Origin: Thermoplasmata archaeon
Lineage (GTDB): Archaea > Thermoplasmatota > Thermoplasmata > Thermoplasmatales > Thermoplasmataceae
DNA: 64,000 nucleotides
Assembly: GCA_021797355.1 (NCBI GenBank)
Contig: JAJZZX010000003.1
Location: forward strand, 62,001-126,000
Reading direction: 5' to 3'
This document shows, piece by piece, positions 1 through 7,593 of this stretch. Position numbers and translations under genes: made by a program. How positions within the stretch are numbered: the stretch's first letter is position 1; each line of letters opens with the position of its first letter. The notes below the pieces were generated by a model. That model ran no database searches. It saw only the letters and a list, made by a program, of their open reading frames with translations, and was not told the DNA's origin.

Positions 1-90
1 GGACATGCAAGGTCCGTGTGATACTGGTGGTACCAAATTTGCCCCTTTAATATGCAGGATTGATGGAAACGGATAATATTAAACCTGATG

Positions 91-100
91 AAATATTATA
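91..100 (+). promoter_or_regulatory. TATA box of the SDR gene
   Basis: AAATATTATA is centred about 26 bases before the ATG at 121, the spacing expected for a leaderless archaeal transcript. A second AT-rich box at 73-82 would instead fit the ATG at 106. Confidence 0.4.
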
Positions 101-120
101 GAATCATGGCAGAGAATGGT

Positions 121-924
121 ATGAATCTGAGGCAGGCCGGCATATCTTTGGACCTCTCAGGGAAGGTTGCCCTCGTAACCGGTTCAAGTTCAGGGCTGGG
201 AATGTCAATAGCCAGATATTTTGCAAAGGCAGGCGCAAAGGTTGCTGTGCACTATCACTCTGAGAAAGACCAGGCGGAGCAGCTCGTCAGGGAAATTATC
301 AGCAATGGGGGAGTCGCGTCAGCATTCGGAGGGGACGTATCAAGCCTTAGCGATGTGGAAAGCATCTTCAGGCAGATAGACCAGAAATTAGGGCCGGTAG
401 ACGTGCTGGTCAACAATGCAGGCATAGATGGAAAAAGGGCTCTCTGCGGCGAGGACAACCCTGAGGACTGGCAGAAGGTAATTGCCATAAATCTAGTAGG
501 GCCTTATTACTGCTCCAGGGAGGCTGTTAAGAGAATGAAGTCCAGGAGGAGCGGTGTCATTATAAATATAACCTCAGTGCATGAATTTATACCTTGGGCA
601 GGCTATTCTGCCTACGGAAGCGCAAAGGCGGGGCTTTCCATGTTCACCAAGACACTTGCGCAGGAACTTGCTGAGTTCGGCGTCAGGGTTGTAGCCATTG
701 CACCGGGAGCCATAAAGACTCCAATAAACAGGGACGTGTGGAGCAATCCTGAATCCCTTAAGGATCTTCTGGATAAAATTGCAATGCCCAGGCTAGGGGA
801 GCCAGAAGACATAGGTAAGGCCGCAGTGTTCCTAGCCAGCGATCTTGCCTCCTACATAACAGGGGTGACAATTTCCGTGGACGGAGGAATGCTCATATAT
901 CCTGCATTCAAGCATGGGGGATGA
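121..924 (+). CDS. SDR-family glucose/aldohexose 1-dehydrogenase
   Basis: This is a classical short-chain dehydrogenase that probably oxidises an aldohexose to its lactone with NAD(P), the first step of an Entner-Doudoroff-type sugar pathway. The N-terminal TGSSSGLG dinucleotide loop, the NNAG strand motif and the catalytic Y-x-x-x-K (YGSAK, bases 613-627) are all present. The end of the protein (VDGGM followed by Y-P-A-F) and the SVHEFIPW segment resemble Bacillus-type glucose 1-dehydrogenases. Thermoplasma also has a mannose-preferring SDR aldohexose dehydrogenase, so the exact sugar is open. In-frame ATGs lie at 88, 106 and 121. The last is chosen because it sits about 26 bases after an AATATTATA box and gives a normal family length (267 residues). 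Confidence 0.85.
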   Translation: MNLRQAGISLDLSGKVALVTGSSSGLGMSIARYFAKAGAKVAVHYHSEKDQAEQLVREIISNGGVASAFGGDVSSLSDVESIFRQIDQKLGPVDVLVNNAGIDGKRALCGEDNPEDWQKVIAINLVGPYYCSREAVKRMKSRRSGVIINITSVHEFIPWAGYSAYGSAKAGLSMFTKTLAQELAEFGVRVVAIAPGAIKTPINRDVWSNPESLKDLLDKIAMPRLGEPEDIGKAAVFLASDLASYITGVTISVDGGMLIYPAFKHGG

Positions 925-1147
925 AAAATTCCATAGTATTTGGCACTAGTTTTCCCTGCAATTTGCATTAATTCCCATGAGGTTGCAGCAAAGGGCATTC
1001 ATACCTTTAAATCCATTTGAGGCCGAACGAATAGCCACGGTTGATCTGCGCTTAAAGCAAAGCTAAAAAAAGGCAGATTGCCCATCTGTCAGCAGTTATA
1101 ATAAATATTTTATGGAATATTTTTATAGCAATATTACATGATAGCGT

Positions 1148-2131
1148 ATGGTTCAACTGAAGAAGAACCAGATCGCAAGCATTACCGCGTATTTACTGAG
1201 CATACTTGACCTCCTTTTAATTCCTCAAGCCATTAATATAGGAATAATTTCCATTTACGAAGGCATAGCTATTACAGTTATTGTTTCCATAGCAGTCTCC
1301 TTTATTATGGTCTATTCAAATAAAAATATCTCGAGCAGAAAGACAAGAGCGAAATTCTTTGCCATTTTTGCTTCCATCATATTTACTTTCCTTGCTTCAA
1401 TTATTATGGTAATGTCAGTAAATAAGCCACTTGTCAGAGTTGCCTTTCTCGCCCCAGTCACCATTCTGATTTTCCTGCCTATGCTGTATTTGTACCATAA
1501 GATGTCGCAGCCGGCCCCAACAATTGGATTGGAATACAGCCCGGAATATACTGAACGGCTGGCGAAACTGCTTGGGCTGGACAAGAAGCCGGATCATGAT
1601 GTCTGGATATCCAGCAATCCACGGATGAGAGCCTATGCGGATGCATCATTAGGCAGAGACTGGAGGTTGTTCGTCAATGGGCGAAACTTTTCAGATCTCA
1701 CATCTGAACAGCAGGATATTGCAATGCTGACTTCGTATTTCTCAAGAGAAACCAATTCCTCTTTCAGGCTAGTTGTTAAGGCATCCATACTTGTCGCATT
1801 ATATGTGGACCTGCTACTATCAGGAACCATCATCCAGTTTTTTTCGGCATTGATCATTCCCTCCCTGGCAATGGTTATTGTGGGTTTTGCAGGTATTGTT
1901 TCGTTTCCATTCCAGCTATCATATCTTCTTGGAAGATCGCATGAAAAAGTTGACAGGATGGTGCTATCCAAAGTCAGGAACAGTGATGAGATAGGTTCTT
2001 ACCTTCGCAAGAGCTCACAACTCTTAGCACCAATGAGGCCCATGTCGCAAAGGTCTTACCAGAGGTACATGACCAGGTTGAACAAGATGACGGAAAAGAG
2101 GATCTCAAAGCTTCTGAAAAGCGAACATTGA
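1148..2131 (+). CDS. Membrane protein resembling an inactivated M48 (HtpX-like) peptidase
   Basis: A 327-residue integral membrane protein with about four hydrophobic helices in the N-terminal 115 residues and two more near residues 210-260. Between them is a soluble stretch (roughly residues 130-200) whose layout recalls HtpX/M48 peptidases: N-x-x-A-Y-A, then a strand ending in V-N-G, then D-L-T-S-E-Q-Q. Where an active enzyme would carry HExxH the sequence reads MLTSYFSRE, so no zinc ligands are visible. After the later helices, EKVDRMVL resembles the family's E-x-x-A-D segment with key residues changed. The similarity is judged by eye. If correct, this is a pseudo-peptidase; otherwise it is simply an unknown membrane protein. 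The gene is monocistronic, with TATA-like sequence about 25 bases before the ATG. Confidence 0.6.
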   Translation: MVQLKKNQIASITAYLLSILDLLLIPQAINIGIISIYEGIAITVIVSIAVSFIMVYSNKNISSRKTRAKFFAIFASIIFTFLASIIMVMSVNKPLVRVAFLAPVTILIFLPMLYLYHKMSQPAPTIGLEYSPEYTERLAKLLGLDKKPDHDVWISSNPRMRAYADASLGRDWRLFVNGRNFSDLTSEQQDIAMLTSYFSRETNSSFRLVVKASILVALYVDLLLSGTIIQFFSALIIPSLAMVIVGFAGIVSFPFQLSYLLGRSHEKVDRMVLSKVRNSDEIGSYLRKSSQLLAPMRPMSQRSYQRYMTRLNKMTEKRISKLLKSEH

Positions 2132-2230
2132 AGACCATAATGCTCCATGCTTTACGGGTACCAGTCAAGAGCAGCCTAAATAACCATGGCTCCTACGAAA
2201 ATTTATAGTACCCTTTGACACATGTGATCA

Positions 2231-2291
2231 TGCCATTGTCGGACCTCGTATCAGACCATGAACTTCCACTATCACCTCTCCGACAATGGCA
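2231..2291. repeat. Perfect 13-bp inverted repeat, 35-bp spacer
   Basis: The left arm tgccattgtcgga (2231-2243) is the exact reverse complement of the right arm tccgacaatggca (2279-2291). The loop is too long for a simple intrinsic terminator and no T run follows. It could be the footprint of a small mobile element, a structured 3' untranslated region or a binding site. Confidence 0.6.
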
Positions 2292-2780
2292 ATAATACAA
2301 AAATTTTGCCACTGTTGAGGCAATAATTTCCATAAGCAGCGTCGGTTAGGTCTCCAGCCAATAACAAAATAAAGCCGAGAGCGCTGGCAATTTTTGATCA
2401 GCATACATGGAAGGCATTAAACTGTGTGACGGGTAGATATTCAAAATGTGCACAGTGGCAACTTCGTTATTTACAGTATAACAGTACAGTGGCCATAATT
2501 TTAATGCAAAATCAGACAATAAGGAGAATCCAATCATAAACTCATTGCCATGATTGCTGGCAGAACGCACAAAATCGGACATTTAGTCGGACCTAGCTAT
2601 TAATTCAATATTTCCATGCCAATCTTTTTTGCGAGAAGTGCAAAACAATCCCATATGACCGATCGGTATTGAAATTATTCCCGGAACTGTTCAATGCCTT
2701 GGATAGAGGATCATTCCAGCAGGTCTGCAGATGATACTGAAGCAAAGCTGGATTTCATGCACAGAAGGAACTGGATCCAA

Positions 2781-2790
2781 AATGTTTATC
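2781..2790 (+). promoter_or_regulatory. TATA box deciding the esterase start
   Basis: AATGTTTATC is centred about 27 bases before the ATG at 2814. This supports a leaderless transcript and the shorter protein, rather than the upstream in-frame ATG at 2694. Confidence 0.4.
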
Positions 2791-2813
2791 TGTTTCAAAA
2801 TGTAATTCCAGTC

Positions 2814-3758
2814 ATGCCAGCTGATCCAGACATTCTAAATCTGATGAGGCTGATGCAGGCAGCAAAGATGCCTGATCTCACAGATTCAAGCCTGCCAGAG
2901 TTCAGGAGGCTGATGGAAAACTCGGGGCTTCCCAGAAAGACAGAAAAGGTGAAAACTGTCCAGGACTTGAATCTTGAATTTCATGATCGCACTGTAAGGG
3001 CAAGATTGTATGTCCCTTCTGATTCTGGCGAAGGCATCATTCTATATTTTCATGGGGGAGGTTTCGTCTTCGGAAGCATTGAAACACACGATGACCTTTG
3101 CCGGATGGCCGCCAACAGTTCAGGTGCAAGGGTGCTTTCAGTAGATTACAGGCTCGCTCCCGAAAACAGATTTCCTGCCGCATTGGATGATGCTTATGAC
3201 TCCCTGCTCTGGGTCCGGGACAATGCAGATGAACTGGGGATCGACGAAAATAGGATCGCAGTTGCAGGCGATAGTGCAGGCGGAAACATATCGGCATCAC
3301 TCTGTTTAAGGGCTAGAGATTCGAAAATGAAACTTCCAGCCCTTCAGGTGCTGTTTTATCCATCGGTTGGAAGAAGCGAATCCACGGCATCCATGCAGGA
3401 GTACTCTGAGAATTATTACCTGACCAGGGAAATGATGCAATATTTTGGCAAATCATACCTCAATTCACCATCTGATATCCTGAATCCGTATTTCTCGGTC
3501 ATTTCCCATAATGATCATTCTGGACTTCCTGAGGCAATTATTGTAACTGCAGAGTATGATCCACTCAGAGATGAGGGGGAAGCATATCTGGCTAAGCTGC
3601 TAAAAGCTGGAGTAAGGGCAACCGGAATCCGGGCAAAGGGCATGATCCATGGTTTTGCCACATTCTTTTCAATCAGCCGATCTGCGGAAAATATCACCAG
3701 AATGGTATGGTCACTTGCTGGGGATATTCTTTCTTCAGTAAATATGCAGGGCCTTTAA
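2814..3758 (+). CDS. HSL-family carboxylesterase/lipase (alpha/beta hydrolase)
   Basis: A cytoplasmic esterase of the hormone-sensitive-lipase family, hydrolysing short to medium acyl esters. The oxyanion-hole motif HGGGFVFGS starts at residue 80, the nucleophile elbow GDSAGGN places the catalytic serine at residue 154, and the triad is completed by D249 (in EYDPLRDE) and H279 (in MIHGF). The reading frame is open back to an ATG at 2694. Family members normally begin with a short M-P-x-D-P segment, which is what the ATG at 2814 gives (314 residues, the usual length), and a TATA-like box precedes it. The physiological substrate cannot be told from the sequence. Confidence 0.9.
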   Translation: MPADPDILNLMRLMQAAKMPDLTDSSLPEFRRLMENSGLPRKTEKVKTVQDLNLEFHDRTVRARLYVPSDSGEGIILYFHGGGFVFGSIETHDDLCRMAANSSGARVLSVDYRLAPENRFPAALDDAYDSLLWVRDNADELGIDENRIAVAGDSAGGNISASLCLRARDSKMKLPALQVLFYPSVGRSESTASMQEYSENYYLTREMMQYFGKSYLNSPSDILNPYFSVISHNDHSGLPEAIIVTAEYDPLRDEGEAYLAKLLKAGVRATGIRAKGMIHGFATFFSISRSAENITRMVWSLAGDILSSVNMQGL

Positions 3759-3774
3759 GAAATTTGGAATGCAG

Positions 3775-3784
3775 ACATTTATCA
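3775..3784 (+). promoter_or_regulatory. TATA box of the glpA-like/coxG-like operon
   Basis: ACATTTATCA lies about 27 bases before the ATG at 3807, the leaderless arrangement seen repeatedly in this window. Confidence 0.35.
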
Positions 3785-3806
3785 CCATCTCTGCAATTTT
3801 CACCTC

Positions 3807-5072
3807 ATGAAGGAGCGGGTAGCGGTAATAGGTGGGGGCATATCGGGGCTATTCAGCGCCCTCTATCTTGCTCAGGCGGGTTTTGATACCCACCTATATG
3901 AGAGAAAAACTATCGCAGCCGAAACATCGGATAATTTTCACGGAATGATACACAGTGGGGCAAGATATGCAGTGAATGATCAAGTGTCAGCCAGGGAATG
4001 CATATCGGAGAACAGGAAGCTGCATTCAATTGCGGCAAGTTTTCTGGATAATACTGGAGGATATTTCCTGGGATTTACCGATAGAGAGGCAGAATTTGGA
4101 GATCTCCTGCTCAAGGGTTGTGCCGCAGCCGGGATCCCTGCAAGGGAAGAGGACACGGAAATGGTGATCAGGGCGGAACCTCATCTGAATCATGCCCTGA
4201 AGAGGGCCGTAAGCGTGCCCGATAAGGTCGTTCACGCCTTTGAATTTGCGGCTGCAGTTTCTGCGGAAGCTAAAATGCTGGGTGCAAAGTTTCATTTTAG
4301 AACAGATGTGGTTACTGTTGATCTAAAGTCAGGCACCATAACAGGAATCACTGAATCAAGAAATGGAAATGTGGAGAAGGAAAGCTTTGATGCAGTGGTC
4401 AATGCTACGGGGCCATTTGCTTCAGGCCTAATGGCAAGGAGCGGCATGACCGGATCTGAGATGATGCCCTCAGTTGGATCAATGCTTGTATACGAGGGAA
4501 GGTATAACAACGCCGTCCTGAACAGGATGAGGATGCCTTCTGACGGTGACATAGTTGTGCCCTATGGTGGCTCATCAGTTCTCGGAACCATCGCCACAGT
4601 TGTTGAGGATCCAGAGAACTACAAAATAGAGGAAGAGGATATCAACATGATGAGAGATGAGGGATCAGTGATGATACCCACACTGTCAGATGCCCGGATA
4701 AGGTACATGTATTCATCTGTGCGTCCTCTCATGGCTGAAGAAGGAAAAGATTCACGGTCAGCATCCAGGAGTTTCCAGGTGGTCCACATGAAGGATTCCG
4801 GCGCAGAGGGTCTCTTCACGTTAACCGGGGGCAAGTACACGACAGGCAGGCTTATTGGTGAGGAGGCTGCAAGGGCAGTCTCACGTCATTTTGGAACAGA
4901 ATTCAATCCCATCGATCCGGATTTGGACACTGCTTTCCAGAGATTCCAGGCGGCCGGGCTTGTGAGGGATCGGGACATCCTGGACATTGCACTGGCAAGA
5001 ATGGGGAGCATGGACAGGGATAGGATAATGCCAGCCATTGCTGCAGCCATTGCAGCCTCAGTTGGTGATTGA
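3807..5072 (+). CDS. FAD-dependent glycerol-3-phosphate dehydrogenase (GlpA-like)
   Basis: This flavoprotein of the D-amino-acid-oxidase fold most likely oxidises sn-glycerol 3-phosphate to dihydroxyacetone phosphate. The N-terminal FAD motif VIGGGISG covers residues 7-14. The segment HGMIHSGARYA matches the H-S-G-A-R region of anaerobic GlpA enzymes, and TGGKYTTGRLIGEEAA near residue 340 is the conserved C-terminal FAD-contact segment. At 421 residues it lacks the iron-sulfur BFD-like extension of bacterial GlpA, and no glpB or glpC gene is adjacent. Its stop codon directly abuts the ATG of the CoxG-like gene, so the two are certainly co-transcribed. The exact substrate is inferred from family similarity; another 2-hydroxyacid is possible. 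Confidence 0.85.
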   Translation: MKERVAVIGGGISGLFSALYLAQAGFDTHLYERKTIAAETSDNFHGMIHSGARYAVNDQVSARECISENRKLHSIAASFLDNTGGYFLGFTDREAEFGDLLLKGCAAAGIPAREEDTEMVIRAEPHLNHALKRAVSVPDKVVHAFEFAAAVSAEAKMLGAKFHFRTDVVTVDLKSGTITGITESRNGNVEKESFDAVVNATGPFASGLMARSGMTGSEMMPSVGSMLVYEGRYNNAVLNRMRMPSDGDIVVPYGGSSVLGTIATVVEDPENYKIEEEDINMMRDEGSVMIPTLSDARIRYMYSSVRPLMAEEGKDSRSASRSFQVVHMKDSGAEGLFTLTGGKYTTGRLIGEEAARAVSRHFGTEFNPIDPDLDTAFQRFQAAGLVRDRDILDIALARMGSMDRDRIMPAIAAAIAASVGD

Positions 5073-5519
5073 ATGGAGTTTTCAGGAAGCATAGAGAGCC
5101 GCAGAAACGTGGCGGAAACGTCGTCGATCCTTCGTGACTTTTCAAAGGTGTCAAGATGCCTCCCCGGCCTGGAATCCTACGATGAGGAAGAAGGGGAATA
5201 TGCGGCCAGAATAAGGCTGGATATCAGCGAGATGGGAAACTCCTACTTGTCTACGCTGAGCGGGCGCATAAAGGCGATATATGAGAACTCTCCTGAGGAT
5301 GTTATTTCCATATCGGCCTCAGGACGTGTGGCAGGTTCATCGCTAAGGATTAGGCTGACAGTTAATCTTTCGCAGAAGGTTGGGGGCTCAGTAGCTGCAT
5401 GGACAGCCAGCGTGGACTTCGGCATTTTAATGCGCATAATGGGCGAAAAGAGCCTAATGGCTGTTGCCCAGTCCAACATAGATGCAATAATGTCGTGCAT
5501 AACCAAACTACTTAATTGA
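5073..5519 (+). CDS. CoxG-like SRPBCC-domain protein
   Basis: A 148-residue protein of the CoxG/SRPBCC (START-like) fold. The hallmark is the early segment C-L-P-G-L-E-S around residues 29-35, matching the C-I-P-G motif of CoxG, followed by alternating strands and a C-terminal amphipathic helix. CoxG proteins help recruit carbon monoxide dehydrogenase to the membrane, but no CO dehydrogenase genes are nearby. The gene starts on the base after the stop of the GlpA-like dehydrogenase. A role as partner or membrane recruiter of that flavoprotein is therefore plausible but inferred. It lacks the C-terminal hydrophobic helix seen in some CoxG proteins. Confidence 0.75.
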   Translation: MEFSGSIESRRNVAETSSILRDFSKVSRCLPGLESYDEEEGEYAARIRLDISEMGNSYLSTLSGRIKAIYENSPEDVISISASGRVAGSSLRIRLTVNLSQKVGGSVAAWTASVDFGILMRIMGEKSLMAVAQSNIDAIMSCITKLLN

Positions 5520-5560
5520 GCCATTTTAAGCACTGAGAATCAGCCTAGAGGATGGATAAC

Positions 5561-5950
5561 CTATTGCGAATATATCTCCATTTCAATCTTCATTCTTTTC
5601 TCAAAGTCATTCAATAGTTTCTCCATGCTTGCCCTTAGGGATTCGACCCTGGACTCGACCAGCCTTTTTATGTCCGGCAAATCACTGGAATAGAAGTGGG
5701 CGACTCTACCTCCCCGGTCCAGGGAATCCATTTCCTTGTATACCAGGCCGGCCGATATGATCTTCTGGAGGCACCTGAAGACCGTGCTCCTGTCACGCCC
5801 CACCCGCTGGGCAAGATCATCAAGGGTGATTCCAGGGCGAGCTGCCACAGTATAAAACAGCCTGGCTTCTAGATCGTTCAGGTCAAAGAAGCAACAAAGC
5901 AAATCAGAGCATCTTGCAGATGATTTTGTCAGGGACATGAGAGAAGTCAT
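5561..5950 (-). CDS. TrmB-like winged-helix transcriptional regulator (short)
   Basis: A 129-residue DNA-binding protein. After a cysteine-rich N-terminus (C14, C19, C20) it has a winged helix: LDDLAQRVGRDRSTVFRCLQ is helix-turn-helix 2-3 and the following GLVYKEMDS is the wing. The C-terminal third is a charged amphipathic helix suitable for dimerisation (residues about 85-125). There is no sugar-binding domain, unlike full-length TrmB. It converges with the CoxG-like gene and is transcribed away from thioredoxin, so the two promoters are back to back. With three exposed cysteines beside trx/trxB, redox sensing is a possible but unproven role. A TATA-like box lies about 25 bases before the ATG. 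Confidence 0.8.
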   Translation of the reverse strand: MTSLMSLTKSSARCSDLLCCFFDLNDLEARLFYTVAARPGITLDDLAQRVGRDRSTVFRCLQKIISAGLVYKEMDSLDRGGRVAHFYSSDLPDIKRLVESRVESLRASMEKLLNDFEKRMKIEMEIYSQ

Positions 5951-6074
5951 GAACTTGTATTGCTTTCACCTATATCGATATTGCGCTAAAATGGCAATTT
6001 CGAGAAATAGTTAAATACGAGAAAACAATTCATTAAATTGGCTTCCCGTGAGATACCAGGGAAGTACACATGAC

Positions 6075-6080
6075 GGTGAT
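6075..6080 (+). promoter_or_regulatory. Shine-Dalgarno site deciding the thioredoxin start
   Basis: GGTGAT is complementary to the archaeal anti-Shine-Dalgarno core and sits three bases before the ATG at 6084. It favours that start over the upstream in-frame codon at 6048. Confidence 0.5.
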
Positions 6081-6083
6081 TGT

Positions 6084-6500
6084 ATGGAGAATGACAACAT
6101 AGATAAGATAAGGGAGAAAATGCTTCGAGAAATGATGACAGGCAATACAGGTCCACAGAATAATGTGCAGGCAAACGGTAGACCAGTGGTCCTTACGGAC
6201 CGGACTTTCACATCGGAAATATCGAAGCACGACCTCATGGTTGTTGATTTCTGGGCTCCATGGTGTGGCCCGTGCCAGTATGTTTCCCCCATTGTGGAGG
6301 AATTGGCCAGGGACTACGCAGGCAAGGTAGCCTTCGGCAAGCTGAATGTTGACGACAACCCCATGGTTGCGACCCAGTTCCGCATAATGAGCATACCGAC
6401 AATCATGTTCTTCAAGAAGGGAAAGGTTGTTGATATGCAGATAGGTGCAGTGCCCAAGCAGTTCCTTGACCAGAAAATAAGAAAGCATATAGCACAGTAA
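6084..6500 (+). CDS. trx: Thioredoxin
   Basis: A 138-residue thioredoxin that reduces protein disulfides in the cytosol. The active site W-C-G-P-C has cysteines at residues 61 and 64, the buried aspartate region (VVDFWAPWC) precedes it, and the cis-proline segment S-I-P-T follows at about residue 105. About 35 extra residues precede the core domain, charged and probably disordered. The next gene, 16 bases downstream, encodes a thioredoxin reductase-like flavoprotein, so the pair probably forms one redox relay and one operon. An in-frame start at 6048 is possible but lacks the Shine-Dalgarno support found at 6084. Confidence 0.93.
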   Translation: MENDNIDKIREKMLREMMTGNTGPQNNVQANGRPVVLTDRTFTSEISKHDLMVVDFWAPWCGPCQYVSPIVEELARDYAGKVAFGKLNVDDNPMVATQFRIMSIPTIMFFKKGKVVDMQIGAVPKQFLDQKIRKHIAQ

Positions 6501-6516
6501 ACCGGCGTGAGCCTCA

Positions 6517-7500
6517 ATGACCGAAGAAAGCTACGACGTGATTGTAATCGGGGCAGCTTCCGCAGGGCTGACATCTGCCCTTTATCTCGCCAGGCAGGCT
6601 CTGAAAGTCCTTGTGATTTCTAAGGACATAGGGGGCCAGGCTTTGCTCACTGATGACATACAGAACTATCCGGGCTTTATGAAGATAAGCGGCTTTGAAC
6701 TCATGAACAAATTCCAGGAACAGGCTGCCGCATATGGAGCTGAATTTGAGTACGATGAGGTCACCCACGTTGAGAAGAAAGACGATGGCAGCTTCAAGGT
6801 AAGGACAACGTTGAAGGAGTTCCATTCAATGTCCCTCATACTTGCCTTCGGGAAAACGCCGAGGAACCTTAACGTCCCCGGAGAGGAACTGCTACGTGGG
6901 CGTGGGGTCTCATACTGCGCAGTCTGTGACGGCCCGCTTTTCAAGAAATCAGACATTGCAGTAGTCGGAATCGGTGAACACGTCCTGCAGGCAGCAGTAT
7001 ATCTTTCAGGGCTGGCTTCAACACTTCATGTGATATACCGGGGCTCAAGGATACCTGAGGATGATGAGCTCTATTCACAGCTTAAGAAGAGGGACAACGT
7101 TAGATTCTACTTTAACTCAACTGTACGGGAGATCAAGGGGGAAATATCGGTTGATTCCATCATTGTATCAGGGAATGCGCCAGGTAGCCATGAGGAAGAG
7201 ATACCGGTTAGAGGCCTTTTTATTGAGATGGGGTACATTGCAAAGACTGATTTTGTTAAGGACCTGGTGGAGCTTAACAAGAATAAGGAGATAATAACTG
7301 ACAAGCTCGGCAGGACTTCCACAGAGGGTGTGTTTGCAGCTGGTGATGTAACCGACATGCCATATAAGCAGGCAGTCATATCGGCAGGACAGGGAGCAAC
7401 CGCTGCTCTGTCAGCATACAATTATATCCAGGCTAGGCTTGGAAGGGCGGCCGTCAGCACAGACTGGAAGTCGGTCAAGATACGGGTTCCTGAACCCTGA
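6517..7500 (+). CDS. trxB: Thioredoxin reductase-like flavoprotein lacking the NADPH arginine cluster
   Basis: A low-molecular-weight thioredoxin reductase of 327 residues. It has an N-terminal FAD Rossmann motif (VIGAASAGL, with alanine where the second glycine is usual), the redox pair CAVC (C134, C137), and the C-terminal FAD motif VFAAGDVTD. The pyridine-nucleotide domain is unusual: the glycine-rich loop reads GIGEHV, and the H-R-R-x-x-x-R motif that grips the 2'-phosphate of NADPH is replaced by IYRGSRIP (R175, R178). The characterised Thermoplasma acidophilum enzyme also lacks these residues and does not use NADPH or NADH, so this protein may likewise take electrons from another donor. 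It lies 16 bases after trx. Confidence 0.9.
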   Translation: MTEESYDVIVIGAASAGLTSALYLARQALKVLVISKDIGGQALLTDDIQNYPGFMKISGFELMNKFQEQAAAYGAEFEYDEVTHVEKKDDGSFKVRTTLKEFHSMSLILAFGKTPRNLNVPGEELLRGRGVSYCAVCDGPLFKKSDIAVVGIGEHVLQAAVYLSGLASTLHVIYRGSRIPEDDELYSQLKKRDNVRFYFNSTVREIKGEISVDSIIVSGNAPGSHEEEIPVRGLFIEMGYIAKTDFVKDLVELNKNKEIITDKLGRTSTEGVFAAGDVTDMPYKQAVISAGQGATAALSAYNYIQARLGRAAVSTDWKSVKIRVPEP

Positions 7501-7593
7501 CTGAGCCGAAATTTCCATGCAGCCCCCATTGACAATCTAGATTAACATTATTTATAATACTGACAGCATTTGCAGATCACTGAGGATAGTAAT

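Larger units (their letters stand above)
2132..2813. other. Long noncoding stretch with a 13-bp inverted repeat
   Basis: About 680 bases lie between the membrane protein and the esterase. The clearest structure is a perfect 13-base inverted repeat at 2231-2243 and 2279-2291. Short ORFs here (for example 2346-2582 on the minus strand) have no recognisable motif or convincing start. The 3' end holds the probable esterase promoter. Confidence 0.5.

Noticed and set aside
2346-2582. 78-residue minus-strand frame in the 2.1-2.8 kb gap
   Set aside because: It has no promoter or ribosome site and no motif; the composition gives no support for translation.
5902-5936. Cysteine cluster at the N-terminus of the small HTH protein as a zinc finger
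   Set aside because: The spacing (one Cys, then two adjacent) does not form a CxxC pair, so zinc binding is not supported.
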